64,000 bases of DNA from Neosynechococcus sphagnicola sy1 (GCF_000775285.1 NZ_JJML01000029.1:51428-115427); one strand, 5' to 3'; positions 37,399 to 48,273 are shown, counted from the first letter of the stretch. Numbers and translations are program-made. Notes: a model not told the origin generated them from the sequence alone.

Positions 37399-39373
37399 CT
37401 AGGTTTCACGGGGGGCAATAAAGGACAGCACGCCCTCTGGATTTACCGAATAGAGGGGACGACGTTGTAAACTTTCCTGTTGCAGGATGGTATTGGCGGC
37501 CAATAACCCACTACTGATGGCCCGTTCCATCAAACCACAGGGGAAGGGCAGTTTTTACCCAATCCCCGGCAAAGAGCAGATTAGCGGCTGGGGTTCCGGT
37601 TTCGGGGCGATTGGCGTGACTGTTAGGGGGGAAACCAGAAAAATTCTTTTGATTGACCAGTTCTCGATGCAGCAGGGTTGCCGATTGCAGTTGGGGTACC
37701 ACCTGGTATAGCTCCGCCTCAAAGGTGGTCAAGAGGGCTTCTTGTGTGGGGAATTCTTTTTCTTTGTAACAGTAGGCATGGAGTTCCACCACACTGCCCC
37801 CCGTTTTCTCCGCCCAGGCGATGTATTCATCCTGGATGCGATGGTACAGGGTAATGCTATCGGTGAGGCGATAGCCCGACAAGGAGGTAAAGTTACTGTG
37901 TTCCCAGGGAAAGTCTTGATCAAACCAGAAGCGAGCTACAGCAAAGGGATCGGCGATCGCCAACCCTTGCACTTGCTGTTGAATCTGGGGATTCACCTCC
38001 CCCGTTGACAGACTCAACAAATGTTTCACCCCCGGCACATCTGTAGCAAATACATAGTAATCGGCCTGCAACGTCTCCCCAGGAGGGGTGGAGCTGTGAA
38101 CCGACGAGGTGGTGTTGGTCACCAGTTGTACCTGATCCGCTTGCCGCTGGGCGACTTTCAATCGGGGTAAATTGCCCTTTGCCGGCCCCCGGATCACCCG
38201 TCCCTCGCGGTCGAAGACGGCACCATGACAGGGGCAATGAAATTCACCCGCCACCGTTTGCTGTACCGTACAACCCTGGTGGGTACAGGTAAGGGAAATA
38301 GCTTCCTGTCCATCCGGGGCGAGGGCAAATACTTGATCACTGGCCCCAAAATGTTCCAGGGGTTGATCCGTCAGCACAGCGCTTCGCTGCACCCAAAACG
38401 GCACCTCACTAACGGCATTTCCCTGCTGGTAGTGGATGGAGGCAATCTGTCCCTGACTCCAGGCAACCTGACTCACCGTTGCCTCGGTGACAATTCTGCC
38501 ACCGTTACGAAGGATCGCCTCTGCAATCGGCTGCACTAAGCTCCGGCCCATATCCTGGCGAGTTCCCCGAAATGCCAGCCCTTCTGGATTTCCGAAGAAA
38601 TAGAAGTGGAAAAATTGCATTAATTCTCCGACGCTCAGCACATCCGGGGCATTCAGACTTGACTTGGCAAAGGGCAGAAAATAGAGGTCAAACAGCCCCT
38701 GGGGGAACCCCTGCTGCACCCACTCGACCACCGAGAGGTGATCGAGCCGTTGGTAACTACTTTGGGCTTGAAAAGCAGTGATTTCTCGAAACACTTGCCA
38801 GTGTTCCTGCTTGGTCAGATTTAAACCCCACTTGAGACGATTGGGGGAGGATACGGTCAGATCGACAACATTCCAGGGAAAGGCTGAGTGGCTGGGGCGA
38901 AAGACTTCTGGATCGTACTTGGCATCTTTGTAGACAACGGCATAGGACTTCAAAGACTGAAAATTATTCTCAATCTCCAGTTCCGTTACCAGATTGTTGA
39001 GGTTGTAGTACTGGGGGAAAAACCCATGAAAGCCATGCTCCATCATCATGGTTTCACCGCCCACCTGAATGGGCCAGCTGGCAACTTTACCCCCGAGTTG
39101 GGGTGCCCGTTCTAGTAAGGTGACCTTGAAACCGCGTTGACTGAGTTCGTAAGCACAGGCCAGACCTGCCAAACCTGCCCCCACGACCACCACCTGGAGG
39201 GACTGATCTACCCGGCGGGGGAGATCCAAGGCATCGCTCTGGAACACATAGGGCTCTGGTTTAGAAAACCGGGAATACCCCAGGACTCCGGCGATCGTCC
39301 CGATGCCAAATAATTTGAGCGCTGCGCGGCGAGACAGAGGTTGCAGCAGCGATGAATTTGATAGTGGACTCAT
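37399..39373 (-). CDS. FAD-dependent carotenoid desaturase-like protein with embedded Rieske domain (CrtU/CruE-like), one frameshift
   Basis: N-terminus SRRAALKLFGIGTIAGVLGY is a twin-arginine-like signal or anchor. Next is the FAD dinucleotide fold VVVVGAGLAGLACAYELSQ near residue 60 and GGKVASWP. In the middle (about 365-415) a Rieske domain is inserted, with LTCTHQGC and FHCPCHGAVFD. The C-terminal part PAANLLFAGDWVKTALP is the second FAD motif of phytoene-desaturase-type enzymes. The frame breaks at four G residues 37540-37543; with one less, it continues CGLMERAISSGLLAANTI and ends at 37399. About 657 residues, the expected size for CrtU/CruE, the beta-carotene desaturase/methyltransferase. 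Exact product inferred from family and partner. Confidence 0.75.
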
Positions 39374-39544
39374 GGGCAGACAGCTAGATCCTCACACACA
39401 CTTTGTCAGCAGCTTCGATCCTTAACACCTGGGCAAAACTGCTGGTATTTTACTCAACTCCGGTAAATTTTAGGCCCGTGACCGAGGTTGAAGTCTGAGA
39501 GATAAGATAATGGCAATCCTCATATTAAGCAACGCGAACCGTCG

Positions 39545-40319
39545 ATGAAATACTGGCATGAGACCCTGGCCGTTGCCCAACGGATTCTCATTGAACTGAT
39601 CCGGCGGCGGCGATCGCTGATCCTGTGGAGCATTTTCCCGATTTCGGTGCTGATGCTCAATGGGTACATTTTTGCCGAACGAGCCCAGATTTCTACGGCT
39701 GAAGCCTTTGCCAATGCAGCGCCAGCCACTCTGGTGGGGGCAGCACTGTTCTTCAGTTGCTTCGGGGGGGAGCGTGGCAACGGTGGTGGCTGAACGAGAG
39801 CAACGGACGCTGAAGCGGTTATTCCTCACCCCCCTGAGCGGGCTCTCTTACTTTCTGGGCATTTTTCTGGCCCATAGTTGTATTGGTCTGGGGCAGAGTC
39901 TCCTCGTCTACGGTGCAGCAAGCCTCTGGGGAGCAAGGTTCCACGGCTCAGTGCTGTTAGGCATCGTCATTGTCATCTTGAGTATTTTAGCTTATGTGGG
40001 GGTGGGGTTTATCTTGGGAACGCAACTGGCGCGCCGTACCGAAGATGTCAATGCGCTGGTAGCTGCGTTTGGCGTTCCCTTGCTGATTTTGGGAGGGGCG
40101 TTTGTCCCTGCTTTTTTGTTTCCCAAAGTCCTGTTGGATCTGGCACGGTTTAACCCCATCTATCATATGAATGAAGCCTTGCTGCAAGTCTCTGCTGATG
40201 GCCGGAGTCTGACAGAGATTGGTTACCACTTCTGGTTTTTGGTGTGGTTTACCTTGGCGATGGTGATCGCTGGCTGGCTGTCCTATCGGCGGATGCTCCG
40301 GGTGGAGCGGCGGCTGTAA
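39545..40319 (+). CDS. ABC-2 type export permease, frameshifted in a G run
   Basis: Six-helix ABC-2 membrane subunit. The first 75 residues start MKYWHETLAVAQRILIELIR with helix SLILWSIFPISVLML, and the remainder, in another frame, contains SVATVVAEREQRTLKRLFLT (conserved coupling helix before helix 2) and ends SYRRMLRVERRL. The frames meet at the seven G residues 39764-39770; six would join C-F-G-G-S-V-A-T-V-V. Corrected length is about 257 residues. The next gene on the strand is an ATPase of the same exporter class (58-base gap), so these two form a complete two-gene efflux system. Substrate unknown. Confidence 0.87.
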
Positions 40320-40377
40320 TGACGGTGACAAGTCCTCCCGACCATGGGTTAATGGACTTCAATCCTCCCTATTGGAG

Positions 40378-41367
40378 ATGCCTCAACTCGTGCTAGAGAT
40401 CGAACACCTCCACAAGACCTACGGCAAACAGCAGGTTCTCCAGGATTTAAATTTACACATCTGGCCGGGTGAAATCTATGGACTGCTGGGGCCTAATGGC
40501 GCTGGCAAGACCACAACGATTAATATTATTGGCAATCTCGTTCGCGCTGACCGGGGAATCGTGCGCATCGGGGGACGGCTCGTGTCTCAAAGTAGTAAGC
40601 GACTGATTGGGGTTTCTCCCCAAGAAAATTTAATTTACCGGGGGCTGAGTTGCCGCGAGAACCTCAATTTCTTTGCCAGTCTCTATGGTTTGCGGGGACG
40701 ACAGCGATCGCGGCGAGTCTGGGCTTGCCTGGAAGCAGTTAGCCTCAGGTCTAGGGCAAACACTTTGGCAGAAACCCTCAGTGGCGGCATGCAACGCCGG
40801 TTAAGTATGGCGATCTCCATGATTCACCAACCCAAGTTGCTGATCTTAGACGAGCCTACTACAGGTCTGGATATTGAAGCTCGCTATGAAATCTGGCACC
40901 TGATTCGAGAGCTTCAGCATCAGGGTATTACGGTGTTACTGACCACCCATTTATTAGAAGAAGCCGAACGTCTGTGCGATCGCATCGGCATTCTCAAGGA
41001 AGGTCGAATCTTGGCAGAGGGAACCCTCTCAGAACTCTGTCAGTGGGTGCCTGCCGCAGAAGTTGTTACCATTCAAACCACCGATGAAGCTGCGGCGATC
41101 GCACGGGCTCAAACCTACGGCTTTACCCACCGCTACTATGGCGGTGACCTTTGCTTCTGGCTGCCCTCCGTTCTAGAGCTGCGAGAAATTCTCCAGTGTT
41201 TTGACGGCATTCCCCTGGTTTCGATCTCCCGGCAGCCGGTGCGTCTAGAGCATATTTATGTGGAAGTCACCCACAGCCCTCCGATACAACCTGGGCAGAT
41301 CCGTGGAGCAATATTGCCTGGGACTGCTCCCAACCTACCAACTAGACTTGACAACCCCAGGAAGTAA
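40378..41367 (+). CDS. ABC-2 exporter ATPase subunit
   Basis: Cytoplasmic ATPase of the CcmA/DrrA class: Walker [18 protein letters not shown] near residue 40, Q-loop [15 protein letters not shown], signature [17 protein letters not shown], Walker [17 protein letters not shown] and H-loop [13 protein letters not shown]. After about residue 215 comes the C-terminal domain of this exporter class. I use the ATG at 40378; a TTG lies two codons upstream. The final 11 codons overlap the 3-prime end of the convergent rpsN gene by 33 bases, so the tail ([10 protein letters not shown]) may be read-through of an originally shorter protein. It partners the permease just upstream. Confidence 0.9.
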   Translation: MPQLVLEIEHLHKTYGKQQVLQDLNLHIWPGEIYGLLGPNGAGKTTTINIIGNLVRADRGIVRIGGRLVSQSSKRLIGVSPQENLIYRGLSCRENLNFFASLYGLRGRQRSRRVWACLEAVSLRSRANTLAETLSGGMQRRLSMAISMIHQPKLLILDEPTTGLDIEARYEIWHLIRELQHQGITVLLTTHLLEEAERLCDRIGILKEGRILAEGTLSELCQWVPAAEVVTIQTTDEAAAIARAQTYGFTHRYYGGDLCFWLPSVLELREILQCFDGIPLVSISRQPVRLEHIYVEVTHSPPIQPGQIRGAILPGTAPNLPTRLDNPRK

Positions 41368-41638
41368 CCCTTCGTGAGCCATTTCTCGGATGACATTGCG
41401 AGACAGGCCGAAGTCGCGATAGAAGCCTCTGGGACGACCCGTGGCCCAACAGCGATTGCGATGGCGAGTAGGAGCACTGTTGCGGGGGAGTTGTTGCAGT
41501 TTACGGTGAATCAGAATTTTCTCAGTTTGGGTGGTTGCTTGAGCGAACTGTTCTTTCAGTTCTTGACGCTTGTCAGCATATTTTTCTGCAAGGCGCTCAC
41601 GATTTTTTTTCCCGCTCAATCATGCTCTTTTTAGCCAT
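41335..41638 (-). CDS. rpsN: Ribosomal protein S14, frameshifted in an A run
   Basis: Small-subunit protein of the 30S head. It starts [10 protein letters not shown] at 41638. The rest, in another frame, contains [20 protein letters not shown] and the diagnostic [20 protein letters not shown] and [20 protein letters not shown]. The frames meet at eight T (plus-strand) residues 41603-41610; seven give [12 protein letters not shown] continuously and a 100-residue protein, the cyanobacterial length. Since S14 is essential, the break is most likely an error. The frame also stays open upstream into the spacer, which I regard as chance. The 3-prime end overlaps the ABC ATPase gene on the other strand by 33 bases. 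Confidence 0.95.
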
Positions 41639-41767
41639 GTAACCAAATCCGGAGTGAAGACAGCGTTTTCCATTGTAGCGGATTTTATGAAATACTTGGC
41701 TAACGCGGATAGCTTGACGAGGGTTTACAGGAACGAGCTTTAAGCGACGTGAGTCGTAGGCGAACAA

Positions 41768-41873
41768 CTATCTAGTCCTTTGTGTGTCGATATAGCGGCG
41801 GATCGTATCGCCTGAAACATTGCCAGCGGTTGAGACCGCCAGTTCAAATCTGAAGTGCATCAGCAACAACTGT
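41768..41873 (-). pseudogene. C-terminal remnant of an IS200/IS605-like TnpA
   Basis: The minus-strand frame from about 41873 to the TAG at 41768 reads LAVSTAGNVSGDTIRRYIDT followed by QRTR, matching the last 25 residues of cyanobacterial IS200/IS605 single-strand transposases. Nothing upstream of it matches TnpA, so only the tail survives. It lies between dut and rpsN. Confidence 0.5.
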
Positions 41874-41906
41874 GAAACTTACTACCCCTCAACCCTAACG
41901 TCCCCC

Positions 41907-42389
41907 ATGACTGACGATCATTCCGTGAGGATCAAAATTCAGCGACTCAACCCGGAGGCCAAACTGCCCCAGTATGCCCATCCCGGTGACTCCGGCGCAG
42001 ATTTAGTAGCGGTAACTGAATGCACGATCCAACCGATGCAGTGGTTGGCGGTGCCCACGGGGATCGCCGCCGAGGTGCCCCCTGGATTTGAATTACAGGT
42101 ACGCCCCCGCAGTGGCTGGGCGCTGAAACAGGGGGTGACAGTGTTGAATTCTCCTGGGACGGTGGATGCAGGGTATCGGGGTGAAATCAAGGTGATTTTG
42201 CTCAACCTAGGTTCAGAAGCCGTTGCGATCGCCAGGGGGCAAAAAATTGCTCAGATGGTAGTGGCACCAGTGGTCTGGGGTCAATTTGAAGAAGTGGATC
42301 ACCTCACCCCATCTCAACGGGGCAGTGGGGGGTTTGGGTCTACGGGCCTCACCTCGGTCGAGGACGACATGGGGAACCCGCAGTCCTGA
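41907..42389 (+). CDS. dut: dUTP diphosphatase
   Basis: Hydrolyses dUTP to dUMP and keeps uracil out of DNA. 160 residues with all five trimeric dUTPase motifs: motif 1 AHPGDSGADLVA, motif 2 RPRSGWALKQGV, motif 3 GTVDAGYRGEIKVIL with the catalytic Asp, motif 4 GQKIAQMVVAPV and motif 5 RGSGGFGSTG. I start at the ATG 41907 (MTDDHSVRIKIQRL); the frame is open further back but without resemblance. It is followed 34 bases later by a thyX-like gene, so dUMP formation and its methylation may be encoded together. Confidence 0.95.
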   Translation: MTDDHSVRIKIQRLNPEAKLPQYAHPGDSGADLVAVTECTIQPMQWLAVPTGIAAEVPPGFELQVRPRSGWALKQGVTVLNSPGTVDAGYRGEIKVILLNLGSEAVAIARGQKIAQMVVAPVVWGQFEEVDHLTPSQRGSGGFGSTGLTSVEDDMGNPQS

Positions 42390-42423
42390 TCGCCTGGGAT
42401 CAAGCTTTGTTGTAGTTCACGGG

Positions 42424-44080
42424 ATGCAGTCGCGCGATATGAAAGAGGCACAGGAGCCGTCACTAACTGATCAAGAGGGCAATTTGCTCCAGCCTTTTGT
42501 GACCAATGTCGATCGCCCCGTGTTTGGCCTGCGAAATCTACCAGAAGTGGTCAAAGGTGCCCTCTTCTCCCGCTATAGCCGCAGTGACAAGGGATTGCGC
42601 CGCATTTTGCTGGATGAATTTATCCAGGCTCCAGAGGCTGAATTTGCCCGAATTGTTGGGGAGTCTACGAACCATCACACCGATCAATTCGTCGCGATTC
42701 ACCAGGCCGAAGCCTTTTACGATCGGGTGTTAATTGGTTATGGCGATGATTCGGTGGCCGAATTGGGGGGGGGCGCATCTTGCCTGTGAAGGCATTAGTA
42801 ATATTGCCGCCAAGGCGCTGGAGGATAGCCGCTTAGGAATTTCTCCCCTGGAGAAGTCAACCCGGTACGTGCCATTCAATCGTAAACTCAATGGCCGCTA
42901 TCGCTACTACCGGGAACCCGCGATCATGGCCTCTCCCCATGCCACCGCCTACGAGACCACCCTGGATCATTTATTTGACACCTACACGGCATTGATTGAC
43001 CCCTTGCTGGGTTGGATCAAAAGGGTGACACCCCAAGATCCAAGCACTTCGGAGCGCGCTTACAACAGTGCCACTCGCGCCAAGGCGCTGGATCTGCTGC
43101 GGGGGTTACTGCCCATGGCAACCCTGACGAATGTCGGTTTGTTTGGTAATGGACGTGCCTTTGAATATCTGCTGGTGAAGTTGGCCGCCTCACCCCATGG
43201 CGAGGTTCGTACCCTGGGCGGGGCGATGCAACAGGAGTTAGACCAAATGATTCCTTCCTTCGTCAAGCGGGCAAAAACGGAGCGGGGGCAGAACTATGCC
43301 CGTTATTTATCAACCAATCGCGATCGCAGCCAACACCTGGCCCAACAGTTATGCGGGCAGCAACAACCCGCCTCCCCCGTGACGGTGCAACTCGTGGAAT
43401 CCGATCCGGCAGCCGAAGCCAAGGTGGTGGCAGCAATTCTTTACCCCCATACCGATTTGACCTTGGAGCAGCTGCAAACCATTGTCACCGAGCTGTCGAG
43501 TGGGGAGAAAGAGGCGATTATTCAGACCTACATCGGCGATCGCGGTTCCCGATTTGATCGTCCGGGTCGCGCCTTTGAAGAAACCTATTACACCTTTGAT
43601 ATCCTGGCGGATCTGGGAGCTTATCGGGATTTACATCGACATCGGGTGCTTACCCAGGAACGCCAGCCTTACACCGTCAACCATGGGTATGTGGTTCCCC
43701 CCGAGCTCGTTGCGGCGAATCTGGCCGACCCTTACCACCAGGCATTGGTCGCCGCTGCTGAAACCTTTACGCAGATTCACCCAGACCTGCCCACCGCCGC
43801 CCAATATGGGGTGCCCTTCGCCTATCGGGTGCGCTGGCGGATGAAGTTAAATCTGCGGGAGGTTTACCATTTTGTGGAACTCCGCAGTGGGCGGCAGGGG
43901 CATGCCTCCTACCGGGAAATTGCCCAGGAAATGTATCGGCAAATCCAACAGGTTCATCCCACCTTAGTGGCCCAGATGCACTATGTCGATCTCCATGACT
44001 ATGACCTGGAGCGTCTGGCCGCAGAGCAACGCCTGGATACCAGGTTGCAGCAGCGAGATCCCATCGAGCCTCACGGTTAA
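42424..44080 (+). CDS. thyX: Tandem ThyX-like protein (FAD-dependent thymidylate synthase family), frameshifted in a G run
   Basis: About 550 residues, roughly twice a normal ThyX, with two ThyX-like halves. Half one: GYGDDSVAELGG, CEGISNIAAKALEDSRLGIS, PLEKSTRYV (tail of the ThyX motif, without RHR). Half two: SRFDRPGRAFEETYYTFDIL, RDLHRHRVLTQERQPY (keeps RHR but lacks the usual SxNxxSxR serines and arginine), MKLNLREVYHFVELRSGRQG. The frame switches within nine G residues 42765-42773; eight restore ELGGAHLACEG. Its stop overlaps the stop of pcrA on the other strand. dut next door suggests a role in dTTP supply, but altered catalytic residues leave the activity open. Confidence 0.8.
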
Positions 44081-46452
44081 TTCTCAACCCGATGTAAGGC
44101 CGTAAGTTTCGGATCAATAATCTTCTGTCCTACCCCGGCAAACTTGATCGCCAGACAGAGTTTATCGCCGCTGCCAAAAATGTGGGTTACCTGTCCGGCT
44201 CCAAAGCTATCGTGAACCAGGCGATCGCCCACAGTCCAGATTTGTCGTGAGGTGGGGAGGCGACGGCTGGGACGCGGGCTAGAGGATGGAGAGGGACGTT
44301 GAGCCGGGGTAGCCGCCCGCGATCCCCCTTTGAAAACGGCACGGGGGACATTACTCTCCACTAAATCTCTGGGCAACTCTTGCAAAAACTGGGAAGGAAT
44401 GGCGGCTTCTCGGGAACCCCAGAGCCGTCGTTCCTGGGCATGGGTAATAAACAGCCGTTCCTGGGCACGGGTAATGCCGACATAACAGAGGCGACGTTCT
44501 TCTTCCAGGGCTGCGGGATCTTGCAAAGAGCGATAGTTAGGGAATAGCCCCTGTTCCATGCCTACGAGAAAAACCACGGGGAATTCTAACCCCTTTGATG
44601 AGTGCAGGGTCATTAATGAAACCCGCGCTTCACCCTCCTGCAAACTATCGAGATCAGAGGCGAGGGTGGCACTGGCGAGGAAGGTTAGTAGCGTCGCATC
44701 TTCATGCTCTTCTTCAAATTGCAGCACCGCATTGTAGAGTTCCAGGACGTTTTGCAGCCGATCCTCAGACTCTTCAGTGCCCTGAGCTTTTAAATCGGCA
44801 ACATAGCCTGTGTCTTCCATCATCCCCCGGACAATTTCAGAGGCCGCAGCAGTGGCGATCTGCCCCTGCCACTTCAGGAGCAATTGGACAAAACTCATCA
44901 CCCCTTTAGCGGAACGTCCTGCCAAGGTTTTCACCGAGGTTTCATCCAGTAAAATTTCCCACAGCGGCACCCCCAGTTGTTGGGCCGCACCCACCAGTGC
45001 CTCAATCGTAGTTTTGCCAATCCCCCGTCGAGGAGTGTTAATCACGCGCAAGAGACTGACCGTATCCGCCGGATTGGCGATCGCCCGCACATAGGCAATG
45101 GCATCTTTAATTTCTTTGCGGTCATAGAATCGCAGTCCCCCGACAATGCTGTAGGGAATGCTCCATTGCACCAGGCTTTCTTCCAAGGCTCGGGATTGGG
45201 CATTGGTGCGGTAAAGAATGGCAAAACTACCCCAATGAATCGCTTCGGGATACTGTTGCACCAGCTTCCGCATTTGGTCAACGACAAAGTTAGCTTCGTC
45301 GAGTTCATGATCGGCGCGATAGCAAAAAATTGCCTCTCCCGAACCCCGCGTTGCTCTGAGGATCTTATCTATCCGTTGGGTATTATTTTCAATTAGGTGA
45401 TTGGCAACCTGAAGAATGTTTTCTGTTGAGCGATAATTTTCTTCCAGCTTCACCATGGTGCGGGTATCGTCGTCCGCAAGACCGTCCCCAAAGTCAGATT
45501 GAAACCCCATCAAGATCGTAAAGTCAGCAGCTCGGAAGGAGTAAATCGATTGATCGGCATCGCCGACCACAAAGATGGAACGGTGCTGCCAGTCTTCAAA
45601 CGCATCCGTTTCCACGCCGTTGGTGGTCAACAACCGAATCAGATCGTATTGGGTACGGTTTGTATCCTGATACTCATCGACTAAAATATGACGGAAACGA
45701 CGATGCCAGTAATCCAGCACCAGCTGATTTTGCTGAAATAACTGTACCGGCACCCAGATCAGATCATCAAAGTCGAGGGCGTTATTGGCGGCCAGCGCTT
45801 CCTGGTAACGGGAATAGACATCGGCAATTACCCGTCCGCGAAAATTGGGCTGGTTCTGCTCAAAGACTTGCGGTGTCTCGCCTTTATTTTTGGCTCCGCT
45901 GATGGCATAGCGAACACTTTTAGGATCAAACTTTTTATCGTCGAGATTTAATTGATTAACGACAATATCTTTAATCAAGCTTTGAACATCTGGTTCATCA
46001 AAGATGGAAAAGTTTTGCTTCCAGGTACGTCCCTTTTCATCTTGAAATTTTTCGATATCAAACCGGAGAATCCGAGAACAGAGAGCGTGAAAGGTGCCAA
46101 TCCACAGGGGTTTCGTAATCGTTTTATAGACCTGCGATCGCAATCGCGTTTGTTCACTAAGGGACAGGGACTCTAAGGACTGACCTTGGGATCGCAGGGA
46201 CTCCTGTTCAGCAAACAGTTTTTCAATCCGCTCCTTCATTTCCCGTGCCGCTTTATTGGTAAACGTCACCGCCAGGATATTTTCAGGGTCAACGCGGTGG
46301 GTGAGTACCAGATTGGCAATCCGATAGGTTAAGGCTCTGGTTTTGCCAGAACCCGCTCCCGCGATCACCAGCAAAGGGCCACAGAAATGCTCCACAGCCT
46401 GCCGCTGAGATGGATTGAGGTGATTTAGGAAATCGGTTGGAGGAGGATTCAT
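44077..46452 (-). CDS. pcrA: UvrD/PcrA-type ATP-dependent DNA helicase
   Basis: Superfamily 1A 3-prime to 5-prime helicase for repair and replication restart. Motifs in order: Q motif LNPSQRQAVEHFCGP, I AGAGSGKTRALTYRI, Ia AVTFTNKAAREM, II ILVDEYQDTNRTQYD, III VVGDADQSIYSFRAAD, IV FAILYRTNAQSRALE, V MTLHSSKGLEFPVVFLVG and VI RRLCYVGITRAQERLFIT. The C-terminal SH3-like tail WTVGDRLVHDSFGAGQV is typical of PcrA. Length is about 791 residues from the ATG at 46452; a TTG lies five codons upstream. The stop overlaps that of thyX by three bases. Confidence 0.95.
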   Translation of the reverse strand: MNPPPTDFLNHLNPSQRQAVEHFCGPLLVIAGAGSGKTRALTYRIANLVLTHRVDPENILAVTFTNKAAREMKERIEKLFAEQESLRSQGQSLESLSLSEQTRLRSQVYKTITKPLWIGTFHALCSRILRFDIEKFQDEKGRTWKQNFSIFDEPDVQSLIKDIVVNQLNLDDKKFDPKSVRYAISGAKNKGETPQVFEQNQPNFRGRVIADVYSRYQEALAANNALDFDDLIWVPVQLFQQNQLVLDYWHRRFRHILVDEYQDTNRTQYDLIRLLTTNGVETDAFEDWQHRSIFVVGDADQSIYSFRAADFTILMGFQSDFGDGLADDDTRTMVKLEENYRSTENILQVANHLIENNTQRIDKILRATRGSGEAIFCYRADHELDEANFVVDQMRKLVQQYPEAIHWGSFAILYRTNAQSRALEESLVQWSIPYSIVGGLRFYDRKEIKDAIAYVRAIANPADTVSLLRVINTPRRGIGKTTIEALVGAAQQLGVPLWEILLDETSVKTLAGRSAKGVMSFVQLLLKWQGQIATAAASEIVRGMMEDTGYVADLKAQGTEESEDRLQNVLELYNAVLQFEEEHEDATLLTFLASATLASDLDSLQEGEARVSLMTLHSSKGLEFPVVFLVGMEQGLFPNYRSLQDPAALEEERRLCYVGITRAQERLFITHAQERRLWGSREAAIPSQFLQELPRDLVESNVPRAVFKGGSRAATPAQRPSPSSSPRPSRRLPTSRQIWTVGDRLVHDSFGAGQVTHIFGSGDKLCLAIKFAGVGQKIIDPKLTALHRVEN

Positions 46453-46467
46453 ATCACGATGGGTCAA

Positions 46468-46824
46468 AAATCTCTAGGACAGAACTTGCGCAGAACCTAG
46501 TGTAATAGTGTACAGAACCTGGCTTTAACCACTATATGGAGTGCTTGATAGCTCAGAAGCCACGTGTTTTGCCTACGTCCTGGAGTTCCTGGATGGAGCA
46601 GTGATCGTTGATCCTTGCAATGCCCCGATGCAGCAGCCAGCAGTTCAGACACGTCTAGAACCATGGAGTCGCCAGTCTAGCATCCCCGACTCAGCTCAGC
46701 CATGCTCCCCAACAAGACTTTGCTCCTTATAGATGTAGCATAGACTCACCTTTGCAACTGGAATCGGATGGGCAACGATCGAGGGCGATCGCGTCAGCCA
46801 ACTGCTATAATCGCTCCATTGTCT
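46468..46824 (+). other. Gene-free stretch between pcrA and tRNA-Arg
   Basis: About 370 bases. I see no frame with family resemblance and no clear repeat. It must carry the pcrA promoter (minus strand) and the tRNA promoter; CTATAAT at 46804-46810 lies about 15 bases before the tRNA and fits a -10 box. Confidence 0.5.
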
Positions 46825-46898
<74 letters not shown>

Positions 46899-47077
46899 TT
46901 CACTAGGTGGACATCCCCCCAGGACGAACATGAGAACTGTCTGTAATGCCATCTCCTATCCCCTCGCCCATTCAAGCGTGAATATGTCCACCCTAAAATC
47001 TAGCTTCTAGGAAGGCTAGCCAGAGTTCATGTAGGTGTTCGGGACTCTCCGACCAGTTTCCGCTCAGGAAGATCGAG

Positions 47078-48272
47078 TCACGGGACTGGAGCAACCATTT
47101 CTAACCGTTTCCAGGAAAGAGCATTAGTTATGGCATCCAGATGCCAGCGTAGAAAGTGGGCGGGTTGCCCCACCGCTAGACCAGCTTGTCCCATCGCCCG
47201 TCTCGGGGCCTGAGTTGCCAGGGCGATCGCCCGCTCAACCCCACAGATTCCCCATCCCACAAGGTTCTGCACCCCAACCAAGAGGGGCAATGTCGTACCC
47301 GCTAGTGTGCCGTCGGGTAGTCGAGCCGTTCCCTGCTTCACCTCAATTTGGCGACTGTCCCAGGGATAAATCCCATCCGGCAGTCCTAGGGGAGCGAGGG
47401 CATCACTCACAAGGAACAGACCCTGGTCAGAGGCGTTGGCTCGGAGTAAGAGATCGATCATCATCGGCGTCACATGCTGACCATCGGCAATCAAACCACA
47501 ACTAATCTCTGGATCCAGAATCGCCGCCCCCAACAGCCCAGGTTCTCGATGATGCAAGGGTGGCATAGCATTAAAACAATGGGTCACCATCGAAGCTCCC
47601 AGTTGAAAGGCTTGATTTGCCTGGGCAGCCGTGGCTTGAGAATGTCCGAGACTGACAATCATTCCCTGAGATCGCAGCTGGGGAATCACCGTGCCTGTCG
47701 GGTCTAGCTCCGGTGCCAGGGTGATGATCTTGACGATGGCAGCGTTGGTTCCCAGAACAGCCTGCACGGTTTCTAAAGTCAGTGGCAGTAAATACTCCGG
47801 TGGATGGGCCCCCCGCCTCTCAGGATTGAGGCAAGGGCCTTCCAGATGAACCCCTAAGATTTGGGCCATACCAGCCATGGGGGGTTGGTTGACCAGAGGG
47901 GCAATCACCGCTAATGCCTGATGGATTTTCTCAAGGGATGTCGTCACCAGGGTGGGTAAGAAGGCATCAATCCCATGGTGCCAAAGAAATCGGCAAATTT
48001 CCGGTAGTTTTTCCCCAGTCATTGCCGTCAGATCAGGAAAGGCCAGTCCCAAGGCTCCATTAATTTGTAGATCCAACCCCCCCCAGGGAAATCCAATCTC
48101 CCCCAACATCCAAGGTGGGAGACGGGATCTGGGTTACCGCTGACATCGGCGAGATCGCCTGAATCAATCCTTGATCATTGATCAGAATCTGGTGTAACCC
48201 ATTGCTTCCAGGTAGCTTGGCGTTGACCAGGTTGAGGGGATACAACGGGGGTTGAGAGGCTAGGTCACCCAT
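47078..48272 (-). CDS. nagA: N-acetylglucosamine-6-phosphate deacetylase, frameshifted in a C run
   Basis: Removes the acetyl group from GlcNAc-6-P in amino-sugar recycling. Amidohydrolase-fold marks: DLQINGALG, VHLEGPCLNPERRGAHPPEY with metal-binding Glu, SLGHSQATAAQANQAFQLGA with His, MVTHCFNAM, GLIADGQHVTPMM and VSDALAPLGLPDGIYPW with the catalytic Asp. The first 65 residues (start MGDLASQPPLYPL at 48272) are in another frame; the break is at eight C residues 48077-48084, where seven join WISLGGLDLQING. Its ATG lies one base after the larC stop, so the two are translationally coupled. About 398 residues corrected. Confidence 0.9.
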
Positions 48273-48273
48273 G

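Noticed and set aside
41639..41767. In-frame open extension upstream of rpsN
   Set aside because: It is 43 codons long and shows no S14-like residues; chance openness is likely. The ATG at 41638 has the family start.
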